Origin: Myoxocephalus aenaeus
Taxonomy: Eukaryota; Chordata; Actinopteri; Perciformes; Cottidae
Direction: 5' to 3'
Assembly (NCBI GenBank): GCA_038501785.1
Contig: JBAMJR010000031.1
Coordinates: 11,118,501 to 11,182,500, forward strand
DNA length: 64,000 bases
The translations under genes and the position numbers were made by a program. Shown piece after piece: positions 1 through 13,636 of the stretch (the stretch's first letter is position 1; each line of letters starts with the position of its first letter). Below the pieces are notes generated by a model, which was not told the origin of the DNA, made no database searches, and saw nothing but the letters and a program-made list of their open reading frames with translations.

Positions 1-978
1 TAGAGTTTCTCGTGGTAGAGCTCAGTGAGCTGGCCCAACACTATGGCAGACTGGTCTGTGTACTGGGACACAGCGCTTGACAGAGCTTCGGCTGCAGCAG
101 AGCGGACAGCCTCCTCATGGTGAGTGATGTCACCAATTAGCAGGGGGCAGAGCTCAGGGACCAACTCCAGACCCAGAGATTCCCAGAGTCTGAGGAGGAA
201 TGACAAACCAAGCAATTAGTTCAACCGTACAATTTAGAACATGGTTTCACAAAACCTCCTTTGCTGTGCAAAAATGAGCAAATTGACAAAAACTTCAAGA
301 ATGCAGTTTGAAAAGACAAAGAAGACACGCATGTGATGTGTTATGAGCTTAAGTGTAGAATGGTCACTCAGAAAGGAGCAAGAAACCTCATAATACATAC
401 CTTTCAGCCAAGGCTCGGCCCTCCTCCTCAACATCAAACCTGGCAACCCAAAGCCTGCGCAGCAAACTCAGCCCACTGGCCTCAGTGCTGTCTGTGGGCA
501 GAGCGAACTCCATATCCAACAATCCCTGAACAGAGAGATTGGGTGTGAGTTGTATGTCTAATATGAATACACACTACATAATTCGTCACTTAACCAAGGT
601 TACCAGTACATGTTAATAGCAATGCTTTACTTTTTAAATCTGGGGCATCAAATATGGTGACGACTTCTGTCTGAAGTTCAATCGTTTACTGATTGATGGG
701 GCCAGCTTCAACAAATGTAAAATTAACCGATTCACAGCTCACCCTCAGGGCAGCATCCCGGACGGAGAAGCAGGGTGAGAGGAGGGCGCTGAGCAGGACG
801 TCTATCTCTTGCTGCTCTGCCACGGTGCAGCCCTCATCTCCTCCAGCACTGTAGCACAGCGCTGTCAGGCACTGAGACGCCAACACCTGAAACACCGCAA
901 TTTAAGTCATTCAATAAGTCAGTCAGTCGCACAATACAAAAAATATAATCATAATACAATTTCAGAAAAAAATGAATA

Positions 979-1027
<49 letters not shown>

Positions 1028-1855
1028 ATATATACATACATATATACATAGACACACACACATATATATATGATTTTAAAAAGACAAATAAGACTGATTG
1101 ACAATGACACCGCTTACACAAAAAAGTAAGTGTGAATTCCTCAAGTTACCTGGAGTCTCGGGGTAGCTGTGGAAATAACTCTAGTCAGCAGCAGCAGCAT
1201 GCTGACACGTGGAAGCAGTTCTGGGCCGTTCTGAGACAAGAAAACACAACCCTTAGTACGTGAAGCTACTAAATAAAAAAGGTAGTACTGTCACAAATCT
1301 TTGATTTTTACAGACGACTGGCTCTGTTTACAAGCTGAGAACAAACCCAAATAGACAGCTATGTTGATGATAGTCAATTATTCTTGGGGAAATGGGGTGC
1401 ATGATAACAATTGGTGTTCAGTTCCACGTCATTTCTGGTTTTCTACACGGCTATATTTTAACATGTACAATGCATTTTGTACATGTATTATCTTTCTGTG
1501 CAGGTCATAGTCAAAAGGAAATGCAGTGGAGATGTCAGTTTCTACCTCATCTATAGCAAGGTCATCCATGTCGGTGGCGGACCGGAGCTGCGAGTGTTCC
1601 AGGATGATTTGTAAAGCTCTGGTCATCTTAATCTCCGTCTCCTCAGTGCTGCCTGAGGACTCCCTGAGCATAGCGTTGAGGAGAGGGAAGCAGACGGAGA
1701 AAGCCGGAGCAGACAGTGGAGCCGTGACGCCTGGGAAAGAAGACAATACAAAGAAACAACTTAGTATAACAACATTGGTTGCTTGCTACAACTCTGACCT
1801 GCTGCTGGTGTTACATTCAAATGAAAAACGGTTTGCACATGTAATCGTCTGCATC

Positions 1856-1899
<44 letters not shown>

Positions 1900-4800
1900 A
1901 TGGCGCATGACAAACAACTATCATGCGGCAGCAGCGGCACACGTGTGTACATGTGACTTAAGCGGATAATAGTTTTTTTGGTGGGCCTTTTTTTGTTTGT
2001 TGGATACATTTTGCTGCTGCCACTGTCCACAGCAGAACATTGCTTTTCTTCCTTGACCATACTCCCATTTGTGTCTCCAAACTGTGGGCGTGACGACCGC
2101 CATCTACTGTACGTACGACTATCCATGCATGCAATGACTTCATACAACCCCACCTTAAAACAAGCAAACTATCTCTTTAGGGTGATTTTGTTTGCCTCGG
2201 AAAGAAGAAGAAACTGACAGAACAAAAGTGTGCATGTGTGTCTGGATCTGGGGGCGCTCACCACTAGTCTTGGCATCCCTCTGTGGGACAGTGTGATTGT
2301 GCAGCAGCAGTATGGTGCGGTGGGCTGCTGTGTCCAGGTCCTCCTGTTCCCAGGCCTCGTCCAGATCACACTCTGGCTTCAGCAACCGTAAAGTCACATG
2401 TCCCACAAGCATGGCTAGAAGGGGAAAAAGTGACACTGAGTCAAGATGCTGTGTCTGTCAATACAATAAAGTACCAAGACAGGTCATGTACCTAGTTGGT
2501 GAAAGTGTTTGGGCATGAGGCAAACTCCAATGTCCAAGAAGACTTGCTGGATGCATGGAGCAGCCACAGGGGACTGTAGCAGGGGTGTTAGGACCTGGAG
2601 GACAGCGGGGAGCTCCTTGGTGATCTCGGGTATTCTCTCTATCAGAGTGGCGTCTAGCAGACCGACCACGCTCTGCAACTCCATACGCAGCTGGTGACAA
2701 CAAGAAGTATATCACAGATCAACAAGGAGAAATAAAGAATATCGGTTGTCAGTATTAGGATAATTTTATTTTGGTGACTTGGTTTCATACCCCTTGAAGT
2801 CTCTTGCGAATAGCGGCCTCCTTTTCCAGCTGGATTTGCATCATTTCCTTCTGTTTGGTGCTGAGTTGCAATTCCTCCTTGATGCCTTTTTTCTTATTTA
2901 GCTCCTGCAAGATCAAAGAGAAATAAAAATGGGTTCCAGAAATGAACACCAGCAGAAATATATGGATGATGGTAAGTGGACTTTACCTCCTGTAACTCCA
3001 GTTCAATGATCTGTTCCTTGTAGGAGTAGGCCTTGTTCTCTCTCTTCATGTTGACTTTCTTGGTGCTTTCCTTCTGGGCACTATAGAGGAGGAAGAGAGA
3101 AGTAAAAAAAAAAAAAAAAGCCAAATAAACAGAAAGTCCAGGCAATTGCTGTTGGGTTGACCATGGTGGGAGAGGCTGAGTGTTACCTTTGGACGATGCT
3201 GTTATCATACAGTTCTCCCTCGGGTATCAGCATGATGGCATACTCCTCCCTGGTGACCTGAAGTAGAGCGGGTCGGGAAAGCCCCTCGATGACGTGAGTG
3301 ATTACCCGCGGTAACAGCTTGTTGGGGGAGAGGCTAGAGAGCGCACCAACCGCATTTTTCACCGCCTGTAGAGAAAAACGTGACCACTAAACATCCGGGT
3401 ATCATGTAAAATCTATCCTTCAACCAACCTTGGTTAATTCACAGGAATCGGTTAAGTACAATTTAGTGTTCATGTGTGTGTAAATCGTATGTGAAAGCAG
3501 CAGACGGTGTTTGTTATTGTCAGACCTGGGTGTCAGCGTTGATCTCCAGGAGATGTGGCAGAATAGCCTCGAGATTCTTTTCTATGAATTCTTCTGCTTT
3601 TATGTTCATGGAGAAGAGCAGAACAGGCCAGAGGCCAGGGCGAGCTCCAACTGAAAGAGATAGACACAGCGCGGATGACATGTTGAATCTGGGACAGAGC
3701 CCCAATACACCAACAAATTATGAATGGGTATTTGTCAACCTGGACCCTATTTTCCCACGTTTAAGTATCTAATGGGGAAAACTATATTGGAAATAGCTCC
3801 AAGAATAACGTGTTATTTATCTGGAGTGACCTTTCTATAAAGTTGTCAGACACTTATAATAAGAACCTGAGCGTGTCAGTGGCAAAAACAAGGGACGTAC
3901 ATTGACAATGCAATATTGCCCGATATAAGGACAATGTAGCATGTTTCACCGCTGTGGGCTGAATCGTTTTCTCTCAATACAGAACCAATTTAAAAAAATA
4001 GCTGCCCCCATCAATCACTTATGCTGCGTTCACACCAAAAGCGTTGCGAATATTCGCGGCGCGTCACTCGCGCCTGAAAGGGGGTGTGGCTTATCTCCGT
4101 GAAAAGAGCTATCATTTCCGCCATCGACCATGGAAGAAATAACCACTAGTTCTGCTTTATACTTGTTGTGTAAACTCCACATGTGTCGGAACATCAAACT
4201 CCATGGTGTCTGGGTTCATAATGTTATCCGTAGTCCCACAACAGCGTCTGAATGACGGCCGCTACCAGCGCTACTTCAGGCGGACCAGCAGCAGTTTGAT
4301 TCAGCAACGACAGGACGGCGGGTGGAGCTTCTCAACGCAAATTCTTTGCCAGAGTTGGAAAAGTTCAACTCGCGCAAATTCGAATTCGCAGCCATTCGCG
4401 TCTGTGCATTGACTTTGCCTGTAATCTACTCGCACGTCAAATTCACAACACTTTTGGTGTGAACGCTGTCTAATACACAGAAACAAAGTTGCCATTTAGG
4501 CTACAAAAACCTGGTTAAAGCATATTTAATGTTTAACCTCAGTGGGTTTAACAAGCAGGCAGTAGCTTCATCCTGGAGGGCAACTCATTCTCATACCTAT
4601 GGATGGATGATGTGCGACGATGAGGATCTCCATGGCCAACTTCTCTACTTCGGCCGGGTCGCCCCATTGCTTGGCAGAGGAGCAAATAACACACAGCGCG
4701 TCCAGCAGGACACGAGGGGGAAAGTAGCTGCGACCAAGCTCAGTCAGCTCTCCTGACTCTGACACCAGGACGTCCTGGGGCAAAACCTGACAATTTACGT

Positions 4801-7800
4801 CACAGTCAGCAACAATCAGGCTGATAAAAATACAAAATTGTAACAGTTAAGTTGTAGCAGTTGACTGATTCAATTATCCACAACCAACTCTTAAAGATGT
4901 AGCTTTATGTTTTTGAGGTCTATGGTGAATAATCAGTCTGTACTTTGTGTTTGTTGATGAGCACGCGGAGTTCTCCCAGAAGGCCATAGGCAAGACTGGA
5001 TCCACCCTGAGAGGAGAGCAACTTCCTGATCGTCTGTTGAGCCCGCTTCCTCACACGCCAGCTCCGAGACAGCGCGACCGCAACTGTGGCGTATTGATAC
5101 ATCCTACAGGAGAGTTACACGCAGGACAAATTAGCTTGTGATTAAAAAGGTAAATGACACAAATCTGTAATAGATGTTATGCTCTGCATATTTCCTGCAC
5201 AAAAAGTATTTTAGAACTCTTTGGGCAAAACCTTTCAGAAAGCAAATATAGCAATATCTCGAAGCTTCAATTGAGGTTTATATAATGAAGCCTTGAATGT
5301 CTGTTGTATTTTATGACATCACCATCCATTTTTTCTTTATTATGACATAAAATGATATTTATGGTGCAGTTGGATCACCCAGTTAATAGAGGTGTCTTCG
5401 ATTTTGAGGATTCAAATGTTGATTTAGAATTAAAATGTCAACATTTTCAAGGTCAAACATTCTCTGCATGTGATGAAGGACACAGACTCACTGTGATTTG
5501 CTGGCGGTAAGCCTGTGAGCATGGTCCAGGAAAAGCCTTTCACAGAGCAGCAGCACTGTGAGTAGAGCTGAAGAGTGAAAAAGACAGACATGCCATAATT
5601 TAACTTCAGAACACTCATGAGCTTTTTATTTGCCAAGTTAGGTTGAATAGTGCCTTACTTTCTTCGTTGGCCTGGGAGAGGAACTTCTCTGTGGTTAAAA
5701 GTGGCTTCTTTTCATCTAAGATCAGGTTCCAAAAGCTGGAGAACTTAGCCTCTGCAGAGACAAATAGAAAAATAAATTCTCATTACTTCCCATTCCTGTA
5801 TACTCCAACAATCTCCACAAGTGGGAAAAAAATGAGTAATTTCTGAGATGCCAGCCTCACCCGTCTGTGTCTCTAGCAGTGCCAATCGACTCAAAAGAAC
5901 AGAGGCTGCCACACCTTCTGCAAGCAGAGCCTGCTGGGAGTTCTGTGCCGCAGCCTTCTCCACTGTTTGCAGGAGCAAAGGCACGAGGTCTGAGGCTTGG
6001 GCCAGAGTGTCACCTAAAAACCAGGGAAAAGGTGATGGCGCAGGAATAAGGATCGAGTTCAATTCAAACATCTGTATGTTCGACACACAGCATAACGTCC
6101 CTCCTGTGACTGACCTCTGAAGGCCCCCAGCATAGCCTGAAGGTAGGCGTGTCGAACCAAAGAGGAGGAAGTCTTGAGGGTGAAAGCCTTCTTCAACCAA
6201 TCCAGGAGAGCGGTGGGAACTTCCACTGTGAGACGGCCGGTCCACTGGGACAGCACAGACACGGCATGCACCAAGGTAGCCTCGTGAACTACGTAAAACA
6301 AAGACGAGTTAGTACTCCACAGAAACATTACACTGCAGTCTCTTGAAGAATTCCGAGGCTCAACGATACCTTCTTGTTGGAAAGAAGGGATGAACATCAC
6401 AGCGACTGCAGAGCTGAGAGTTTGGCTGGAGGTTCCTGACACGGCATGATGGCTGCAGCTGGCGATCCCTGGAACAAGATGAACATTAAAAAAAAAGTTT
6501 GCAACGGTATGTTGCGGATAGCTAATAATTAGAAATGTTTGCAAGGCTTCTTACCTGACCAAACACTCATCTTTTGGGCAACAATTGTGAGCTTTCCCTC
6601 TGACCCTGCAACCACAATAATTAGGACGGTGAGCATTGTGAAGGTGAGAAAACCATACACGGTTAAGAAAATATTTCAGTCTGAAAGGTAATACATTTGT
6701 TTACCTCCGAGGATCTTGAAGAGGTGAGTGACGATGTCCTGCACAGCAGAGGGGTCGCTGCACTGCTGGGCCAAGTTCTGCATGGCCTGAACTGCTTCCT
6801 CCATCAGTTGGGCATTATTAGCTTTCAGCTGACCTGAAACACAGACCATACCAGCAATTAAATACACATATTCAAGGCTAAATTGATTGCACAGTCTTTC
6901 AGCAATTTGGTCTATGACCAATTATACCCTCATGACAGCTGAGTGTTTGCTTTAAAGACATGTTTTATAAGACACATACAAAACTAAATCAACTGAGCAT
7001 CCCATTAAAGCCTTACTTGCGATGGCCTTTCCAATATCCATGGCATACTGACTGAGGTCGAGAGTTACAGCCGACAGCAGGCAGGATACGGCTGAAAAGA
7101 AACCAGACAATTCATTCATTAATCCACTGCATGAGAGCTGCCAGAGCACCAAACAGGCACATTTTCAAGAAGATTTTGAAGGTTAAGTTTTACGACTAGA
7201 GGCCTCTATACGAATAAGCAATAAGAAAATGCCAAATACTCGCCTACAAATATCTTGTATCAAAGTTATTCATACTGGTAGTGATGCAATTATTTTTCGG
7301 TCAGTTTATATGGAAAAGAAGCATGGTAATACTATGTTTCGCTTTAATGTAAAATGATGCTTCACAATAAAAACATGTGAAAGAATCATTGTAAGAGCCA
7401 TGTTGTGGTGTTTCATTATGTTGGACCTCCCACCACTGGGTGGCGTAAGGCCGACTTCGACTGAGTCTAGGCCTAAATAATTAGGACGGGCATTAGGGCC
7501 AGGTTTTTAACTGTGATACAACTGATGACGATACAGTAACACAGATGGAAATGTTTATGGTTTATTTTATGATTTGAGTATATGCACCTAGGTTGTGCCG
7601 ACATGGTTATTTTGTTTTGTATAAATAAACGCAACAGATTAATAAACAAAGTGGACGTTACACCTGGACATTGTCATTAATGAACCGCGTCAGAGGCAAG
7701 CAGCAAGGGAGCAAATAAGTAGTGCCTTAGGGTTGAATAGGCAACGGGGGCACTACAATCATCAAGTCAAAGCATCTTACTCTGCATCGCGTTCTCTGGA

Positions 7801-10800
7801 CTGCGGAGCATCGTCTTCTGCAGTGTAGGAAGGAGCAGCTCCTTGAATTCAGAGTGGGACACATGACGCAGGAAGGAGCCACTTTTGTCCAAAATGTAAC
7901 GTTGTGGTTTTGTCTTGCTCATGAGGACTGATTTTATGTACAGGTCCAGCAGGGCACTCTGAAAAACAGTAGACACAAAGTTATATGTTGAAGCAGCCTC
8001 AAAATATATTTATCTTAAGAGTCCATGTACTCCTGGGAAACATCTGTATGCAGAGTTTCAGAAGACAATTGGTTAATGATGTTGGATCTGTAATAATCAA
8101 GAACCGCTGAAAGAAAAACTCACCTTGTGCTTCTCTATTGTAGCTTTGTCTTTCTGAGCAGTGCAGAAGTCTAAACACACCCCCAGCATGGCCAGAGTCG
8201 TGGGGCTCTGGTCCAGACTCAACAGTGTGCCGATGTATTGATCGACCAGTCCAGGGTTCTGTTAAAGACAAAACATTGTCACAACAATCCAGCATTTATG
8301 TGTTGTGGTCAGCTCACACATTTTTATTATTAGTTGTTTTGAACAGGTCAAGTTTCGGTTATATGTTCTGTCTAATATCACATAGGCCTTGTATTATTTA
8401 AATGTCTCAAGGCTGACTAAAATACTTCAAAGCTTTGACCGTTACTAAAACAGCGTTTTTTTTTTTTAATGTATTATTGCTAAAAATGCATTCCCCCAAA
8501 AAGGAATAATAATGAACATTATTCATTGTGGATCAACATTAACTATCATGAGTTATACTGTATATACTGAATTAAGCAATAATGGAACATTACAGCCAAT
8601 TTGACCAGGGCAGGTTATTTTGTCCGATTTCAGTGATTTAAATAAAGTGAAATTAAACGGTAATTTCATCGGATCACCAGCTTAAATCAACGTGTTTTGT
8701 TTTTTTGCCACTGTATTTCATACTCACTTTCTTCCAGAGTTGACTGAGATTCTTGAGGCTCGATTTCTGAGCCGTGGTCTTGGCTCCACCAACCACCTCA
8801 GCTACAAGAAGGCTCTGGATTTCCACCTACAAGAGAAGACCACAGACCACAAGGTGTTACCGGCAACGTCCAAAAGAAAACATTGACCCTGGTCAAACTG
8901 TATGACTGGGTATACGTAATTATTTCAGAATCACACACTACAAATCCTAAAAAATATTTCTTCTTAATTTTAAAAGAAATACTTCACTGACCATTTTCTT
9001 CCAGATAGGTCCTTCTTTTTTCTCTGGGGCAGAAAACACTTTGGAGACTAAAAGGCAGGTCCAAGACAAGCCGATGAAAGCAGCAGAGCCGGTGCTTTTG
9101 CTGAAAGTATAATAAGGCGATCATAAGAGGGGGAGAAGGACAACCACGATAATAGTAAACAAAGATTGGTTCCTGGACACACTCGTCTATTGTTTCTGCT
9201 GATTTCACTAGTTGATCCTGTTTTCTTTATTGAATAAAACTCTGTACAAACCAGGGCTGAGTGATTCCAAATGTTTTAATCTAATTGCTATTGTTTTGAT
9301 ATACAATATTGGAGAATGTTTAATTTTTAAATCATTAATTTTTATAAAAAACTAATTATGATGTGATTTTTGCAGGTATCTATACCGTCGATGTTTGATT
9401 TAAAAATGGTGCCTCAACAACATTTAGCCTTGAACAAATATTGCGCCTTCTGCGATTTGAAAATTGCAGGAGGCGCAATATTGTGATTTGCTTGGATTTG
9501 GATTAATCGTGTAACTCCAATGCAAACTTTGTTAAAGTGTAATGTAGTTTTGTGTTTCTGCTGACTGCACCCACATCTTTAAATTATGTATACTACACTT
9601 TATAATTCTTCGTCACCCTGCCTCTCAGAGAGACAAAAATGAAAGTCGTCTTATGCTGACAGTGCTATGATGATGCATTCAGTCTTTTCCTCTGTAAAGG
9701 TAGGAATTTATTACGGATACAACAAAAAACTTCATAGATTAAAAACTGCAATATCAAGTTGAGAGCAGTACCTGGGCTCTCCATTTTTGCTGATGATTCC
9801 ACTGTTCAACAGGCTGTGGAGGAGGCTGGTCACCAGGATGTCAGGCTGACTGTCAGCCAGCTGGGCAATAACAGAGAGGAGCTCTCTGCGTGATGCAGCA
9901 TCCCTGAGAAGCACACACATCCATGTAAACACAAAGGACACACTCACTCCTGCAATTCAGTTGATGATGAATCTGTTTCAGAGAGGTGCTGATTAAACTA
10001 GATGATAATTTCAGAAGCTGCAGCTTGTTGTGCTGTTGAGCTGTATGGCGTTATATGGACCGGTGGTTCTATGAATTTGTCCATTCCATTTATATTAATG
10101 ACGGTAAGGCTAAATAACAGCATCTCTGTATAATGCAAAATATAATTCAAACACAAATAACATAAAAAAAGTGGAATCAACAACTCCTTATCATGTTTTG
10201 GGTGCATTTCTTTGAGTGGTTTTCTCGTGGCTGAAAGTAATTACATAGTAACCTACCGATATCTGTATGGAGTGAGACAGAACAGCTTGCATAGTCCTTT
10301 CACAGCCGGCTCTGGTAACTCTAAAAAAAGAAAAAAGGTTATTTTAAAGACACATTTGTGTTGATTAAAGCACATATCTTAATACATAGTGTAGTAAATT
10401 AAACAACACAAAATCCCTCACCTTTGCCTTTTATACATTGTTTCAGCTCCCCGAATATCTCCTTGCGCTCGTTCACACTGGCTGTGGTCACTTTTACAGC
10501 AAATTTCTTCAGTGTGTCTGAAACCTAAAGCAAAAGTCACATTTAGTATGAAGACCTTTGCAGTAAATGGTAGCAGTACGACAGCGTCAGTCCGACCTAC
10601 AGTCCAGGACCACAAGATATTCAGGTAATGATCACACGGGACAGGGGGGGGCGGCGGCTTCTTGCATGTTTGAGTCTGGGCCTGAGGAATACTTTTCTAA
10701 TTGAGGAATTTGGCTCATTGGGAGAAAAGAGGCACGCTTATTTTCTGTTGATCAACTAAATTACCTAATTGTCTCAGGTCTAGTTACAGGTTTGTCAATT

Positions 10801-11803
10801 CATATTTGAGACCTTGATATTAAGATCAAACGGCAACACTTTATTATGTACAAACTAATGCAATTCAATGCATCAGTCCTGCCAAAAAAAAATATACCGT
10901 GACAGATTTATAATGTTCAGTTTTTGTTGACATTATCAGGAATGTGTCAATTGAATTATAAGTTTATTATTGAGAGAGTTTGCAGTGATGTGTACTGAAC
11001 ATTATATTGAGATGCGTTTCTAATTCTACTCTTTCAACAATGTAATAAACGCCTGTGTCCAAGACTGAACATTATAGGCACCATAAAAGTAAACTTCATG
11101 ACAGAACAGTTGGGTTGGATTAGCTTGAATATGTGTACCTAATAAAGTGGTCGTTTTAAATCTGAATTGTACTACGTGGGCATGAGATTGCTTCAGAGGA
11201 AAGGTTTCTTTGTGGAGCTTCTAGGATAAAAAAAAAAAAATGTTTTAAAAAGGGGCAATTAACTCTGAAAGACATTTTTTTTTTATCAATTCGTGGTTGA
11301 CAAATGGATTGTGAGCACAGGTACTAATACACTGTACGGACCACATGGTATGTAGTCCGTATGTAGTCACAACAAATCAGCTGACTAATTACAATTTACC
11401 AAATATGGGTGGGCGACTTATGCTCGTCTGACTAATTTAGGGAATCCAGACCAATTGAAGTTAATGACAGCAAGTTTAAAACCCCGATACGATGGGTTAC
11501 AAGACGACAAAATCCGAATAAAGCTGCAGCTCATGCCCCACTGTGGACAGACTCCAGCCCCTTTTTCCTGCCTGGTTCTCGTCGTGGTTCACTGTGGGCT
11601 ACGTAGCACGGAGCTAACCGTCTGCTCGCGAGCTGTTTAATGTTACCAGAGATCCTCGTGGAGGGCCCAAAACACACCAATGCGTTTATAAGGCAGTGGT
11701 CGAGATTCCGCTAAATTGGTTCCTACCACACTTGAATAGCTTTCTTTCAGCGGATAGACTACAGTTAAAAAACAGCCACACAAACCTGCGTGTCCGCTGC
11801 CAT
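1..11803 (-). CDS. gcn1: GCN1, eIF2-alpha kinase activator (5' part, exons 1-29, runs off the left edge)
   Basis: GCN1 is a giant HEAT-repeat protein that binds ribosomes and passes the uncharged-tRNA or stalled-ribosome signal to the kinase GCN2. Exons in transcription order: 11786-11803, 10422-10524, 10257-10320, 9772-9903, 8992-9100, 8728-8826, 8124-8258, 7781-7958, 7017-7091, 6705-6833, 6555-6605, 6370-6468, 6115-6288, 5861-6013, 5659-5751, 5492-5567, 4944-5103, 4597-4786, 3526-3650, 3187-3365, 2987-3080, 2791-2904, 2492-2690, 2262-2414, 1546-1730, 1150-1230, 743-886, 401-525, 1-189. Each has AG/GT borders and phases join throughout, giving about 1,208 residues. The start reads MAADTQ; matching stretches include TLDLSQYAMDI, VRHAYLQ, MKRENKAYS and HVTLRLLKPEC. 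A charged, probably coiled-coil stretch lies at about residues 781-850 (exons 21-22). The eEF3-like and GCN2-binding regions would lie beyond the window. No frame break was seen. Confidence 0.96.
981..1072. repeat. TA / CATA / CA compound microsatellite in GCN1 intron 26
   Basis: A run of about 19 TA units is followed by interrupted CATA and CA units. It lies between the GCN1 exons at 743-886 and 1150-1230. Confidence 0.95.
1859..1896. repeat. (TG)19 microsatellite in GCN1 intron 24
   Basis: Uninterrupted TG dinucleotide tract of 38 bp between the GCN1 exons at 1546-1730 and 2262-2414. Confidence 0.95.
4022..4470. mobile_element. MITE-like non-autonomous DNA transposon in GCN1 intron 18
   Basis: The block is bounded by inverted ends. 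The left end reads GCGTTCACACCAAAAGCGTT from 4025, and the right end, read in reverse complement, gives AGCGTTCACACCAAAAGTGTT, ending near 4465. The interior of about 400 bp has no long ORF and is richer in TTCGC/GCGAA motifs than the surrounding intron. Left and right flanks are TTA and TAA, so a 3-bp target duplication is possible but not clear. The superfamily is unassigned (PIF/Harbinger or hAT both possible). Confidence 0.75.
9252..9518. mobile_element. MITE-like element with internal hairpin in GCN1 intron 4
   Basis: The left end reads CAGGGCTGAGTGATT and the right end, reversed, gives an imperfect match containing CACGATTAATCCAAA. This resembles hAT-like elements common in fish. Inside, 9437-9453 and 9466-9482 are inverted copies (17-bp stem with one G-T pair, 12-nt loop). 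No clear target-site duplication was found, so the exact borders are uncertain. Confidence 0.45.
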
Positions 11804-11870
11804 CTTGCCGGTCTTGGTGCAGGAAGAACTTGTTGGAGTCACTTCCGGGTCAGATGTGCAACGTAGCTTT
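11804..11870 (-). promoter_or_regulatory. GCN1 core promoter with ETS-type site
   Basis: Directly upstream of the GCN1 ATG the minus strand carries CCGGAAGT (plus strand 11841-11848), a consensus ETS/GABP site, about 38 bp before the start codon. No TATA box is evident. An ETS site close to the start is typical of TATA-less housekeeping promoters. The start of transcription is inferred, not seen. Confidence 0.45.
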
Positions 11871-12574
11871 TTTTTTCTTCTTCAATGTGATCAACATTTC
11901 TAAGATTATCCTTTTAATCGAATAATTAAACACTTATAATAAATCAAAATTAACACTGAGAAATAACAAAATAAAACAACAGAATAAAAGGGGGCCAATG
12001 TCGGCCTACAGATATGTCTCATCAGTAAATGTGGATATTTTCGAATTTTACAGATACTGAAATCTGCAACCTTTTAGGGACTTTGGAGGAAAACACAAAC
12101 ATATATCTCGAGGAACACTCACGTTACATTTATACCCATTTAAAATTAAATCAATACATTTGCTTTTAAGTATAAGACATTATATGTTCTGTTTTTGCTG
12201 ATTTATAAATCTCAGCTCAGATTTGCTGGGGAGAACTGTAACATGTTACTAAACAGGTCTAATAAAGTACTTTATTTACAGATACCTCTCTATTGCCAAT
12301 AGGTGGGGCTTAAAAGCATATTTGTTCTTTAGATGATTGATGATCCCTTCTTCAAGCAATATGCAATAGATTGCAACCGATTGTATTCATGAAAATAACT
12401 AATGTTCCACAAGATAGTGCTGCATGAAGTGAAGTTGGAAGTAAATATCCTCTTTGTATAGTAAGGGATTGTCAGTGAACTTTATTGGTGCAACCTTCAC
12501 ACCAGAAAAGTAATTTCTCTACTATTAAAAACATGTAAAGCTTGGGATTAACTTATGCCACTGTAACGGACACC

Positions 12575-12718
12575 ATGATAACCAGCACCCTCTGTAAATG
12601 CACCAATCAGATCCTCAGAATTGATGCTCCTCTCCTTGTCAGAAATGTGATTGACCTTATTTTGCAGAATGACAATAAAACAAAAGCCTTCAACTCCAAG
12701 AAGAGCAGAGCTCTGTGA
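12575..12718 (+). other. Unassigned 47-codon ORF, possible exon or pseudogene fragment
   Basis: An ATG-to-TGA frame of 47 residues on the strand opposite to GCN1, about 770 bp upstream of its start codon. The frame is also open upstream of the ATG. Composition looks protein-like (contains APLLVRNVIDLILQND), and GTGAGT, a consensus splice donor, lies at its end with a possible acceptor (AACCAG) near 12590. I do not recognise the family. It could be a retro-copied fragment, an isolated exon or chance. Confidence 0.15.
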
Positions 12719-12939
12719 GTTGTACAGACAAACACTGTTGTTGGAATGGAATTATATTTTGTTTGATATCTTCTGAGTTATAAATACAATTTTTAACGCC
12801 ATGAGCACCACAAAGATAACTAACTTCACCTCCATAATATTGGCGTGGAAGCAGACATTTCGGAGGCAGTTATCTCAAAATATTGGACAAAGATAGTTAA
12901 AATGATCTGCATCCGGATGCAATATGTATAAATGTAAAA

Positions 12940-13060
12940 TGTTGTTCTTTTTTTTGTAATTTCAGCAAACTAGCTCTTTGATTTTGCTGGTTTGACCAGG
13001 ACCTGTTAAATGTCTAGTCTGAGTAAATGGTTACATAAGTTGACATAAGTCAACTATTTA
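12940..13060. repeat. Direct repeat, copy A
   Basis: The 121 bp here recur at 16571-16690 in the same orientation. The only difference I see is one T in a T-run (8 versus 7). The flanks differ at once on both sides. This copy is downstream of vamp5. Confidence 0.9.
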
Positions 13061-13636
13061 TACTCATTACACAATATTCCTTATAGGTGGAATCCCCTGT
13101 CTGTTTTGCACATTTATCTGAAGTAAAAACATTGACCAGCAGGGGTCACGGTTTATTCTGATATTATTGACTTCATCTGCAGATTAAATGAAATAAAATA
13201 GAAATCTAATAATTTACTATAGGCAATACCGGGCTCACGTTTTCTGTATCTATAAGACCATTTAAAATATTAGGCTCTACATACTGGTTCCATATGGATT
13301 ATGACTACAGGTTAAATGAAACAACTCTGTTAGTGGTTTGGCTATTAGTTTGTATCAACCCAACATTTGTGCACAGGGTGTCAGATGTAATTCTAGACTG
13401 GTCATTTGACAAAAACAAAACACAACTAGAGTTCAAGTCATCAATCTGTTTTCTAAGAACATCTTACACAAGTCACACTGATGTAGAGAAACAAGTATCG
13501 GCAAGAGACCATCAGAAATATATATATATAAATCTTCATTTCAGCATTTCTTTCGTGTATCCAACAAGTACAACAGCTCCACAAAACAAGTGAGTCCTGC
13601 ATGCCTTTGAAAACATTTTAATGATACAGACGGCAT

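Larger units (their letters stand above)
11871..13630. other. Spacer between the GCN1 promoter and the vamp5 3' end
   Basis: AT-rich DNA with no recognised gene. It holds copy A of a 120-bp direct repeat (12940-13060) and an unassigned small plus-strand ORF (12575-12718). The 99-codon plus-strand ORF at 13294-13593 has no recognisable motif and is probably chance. Confidence 0.6.

Noticed and set aside
13294..13593. 99-codon plus-strand ORF near the vamp5 3' end
   Set aside because: No recognisable domain, low-complexity AT-rich codons, and it lies at the downstream flank of vamp5.
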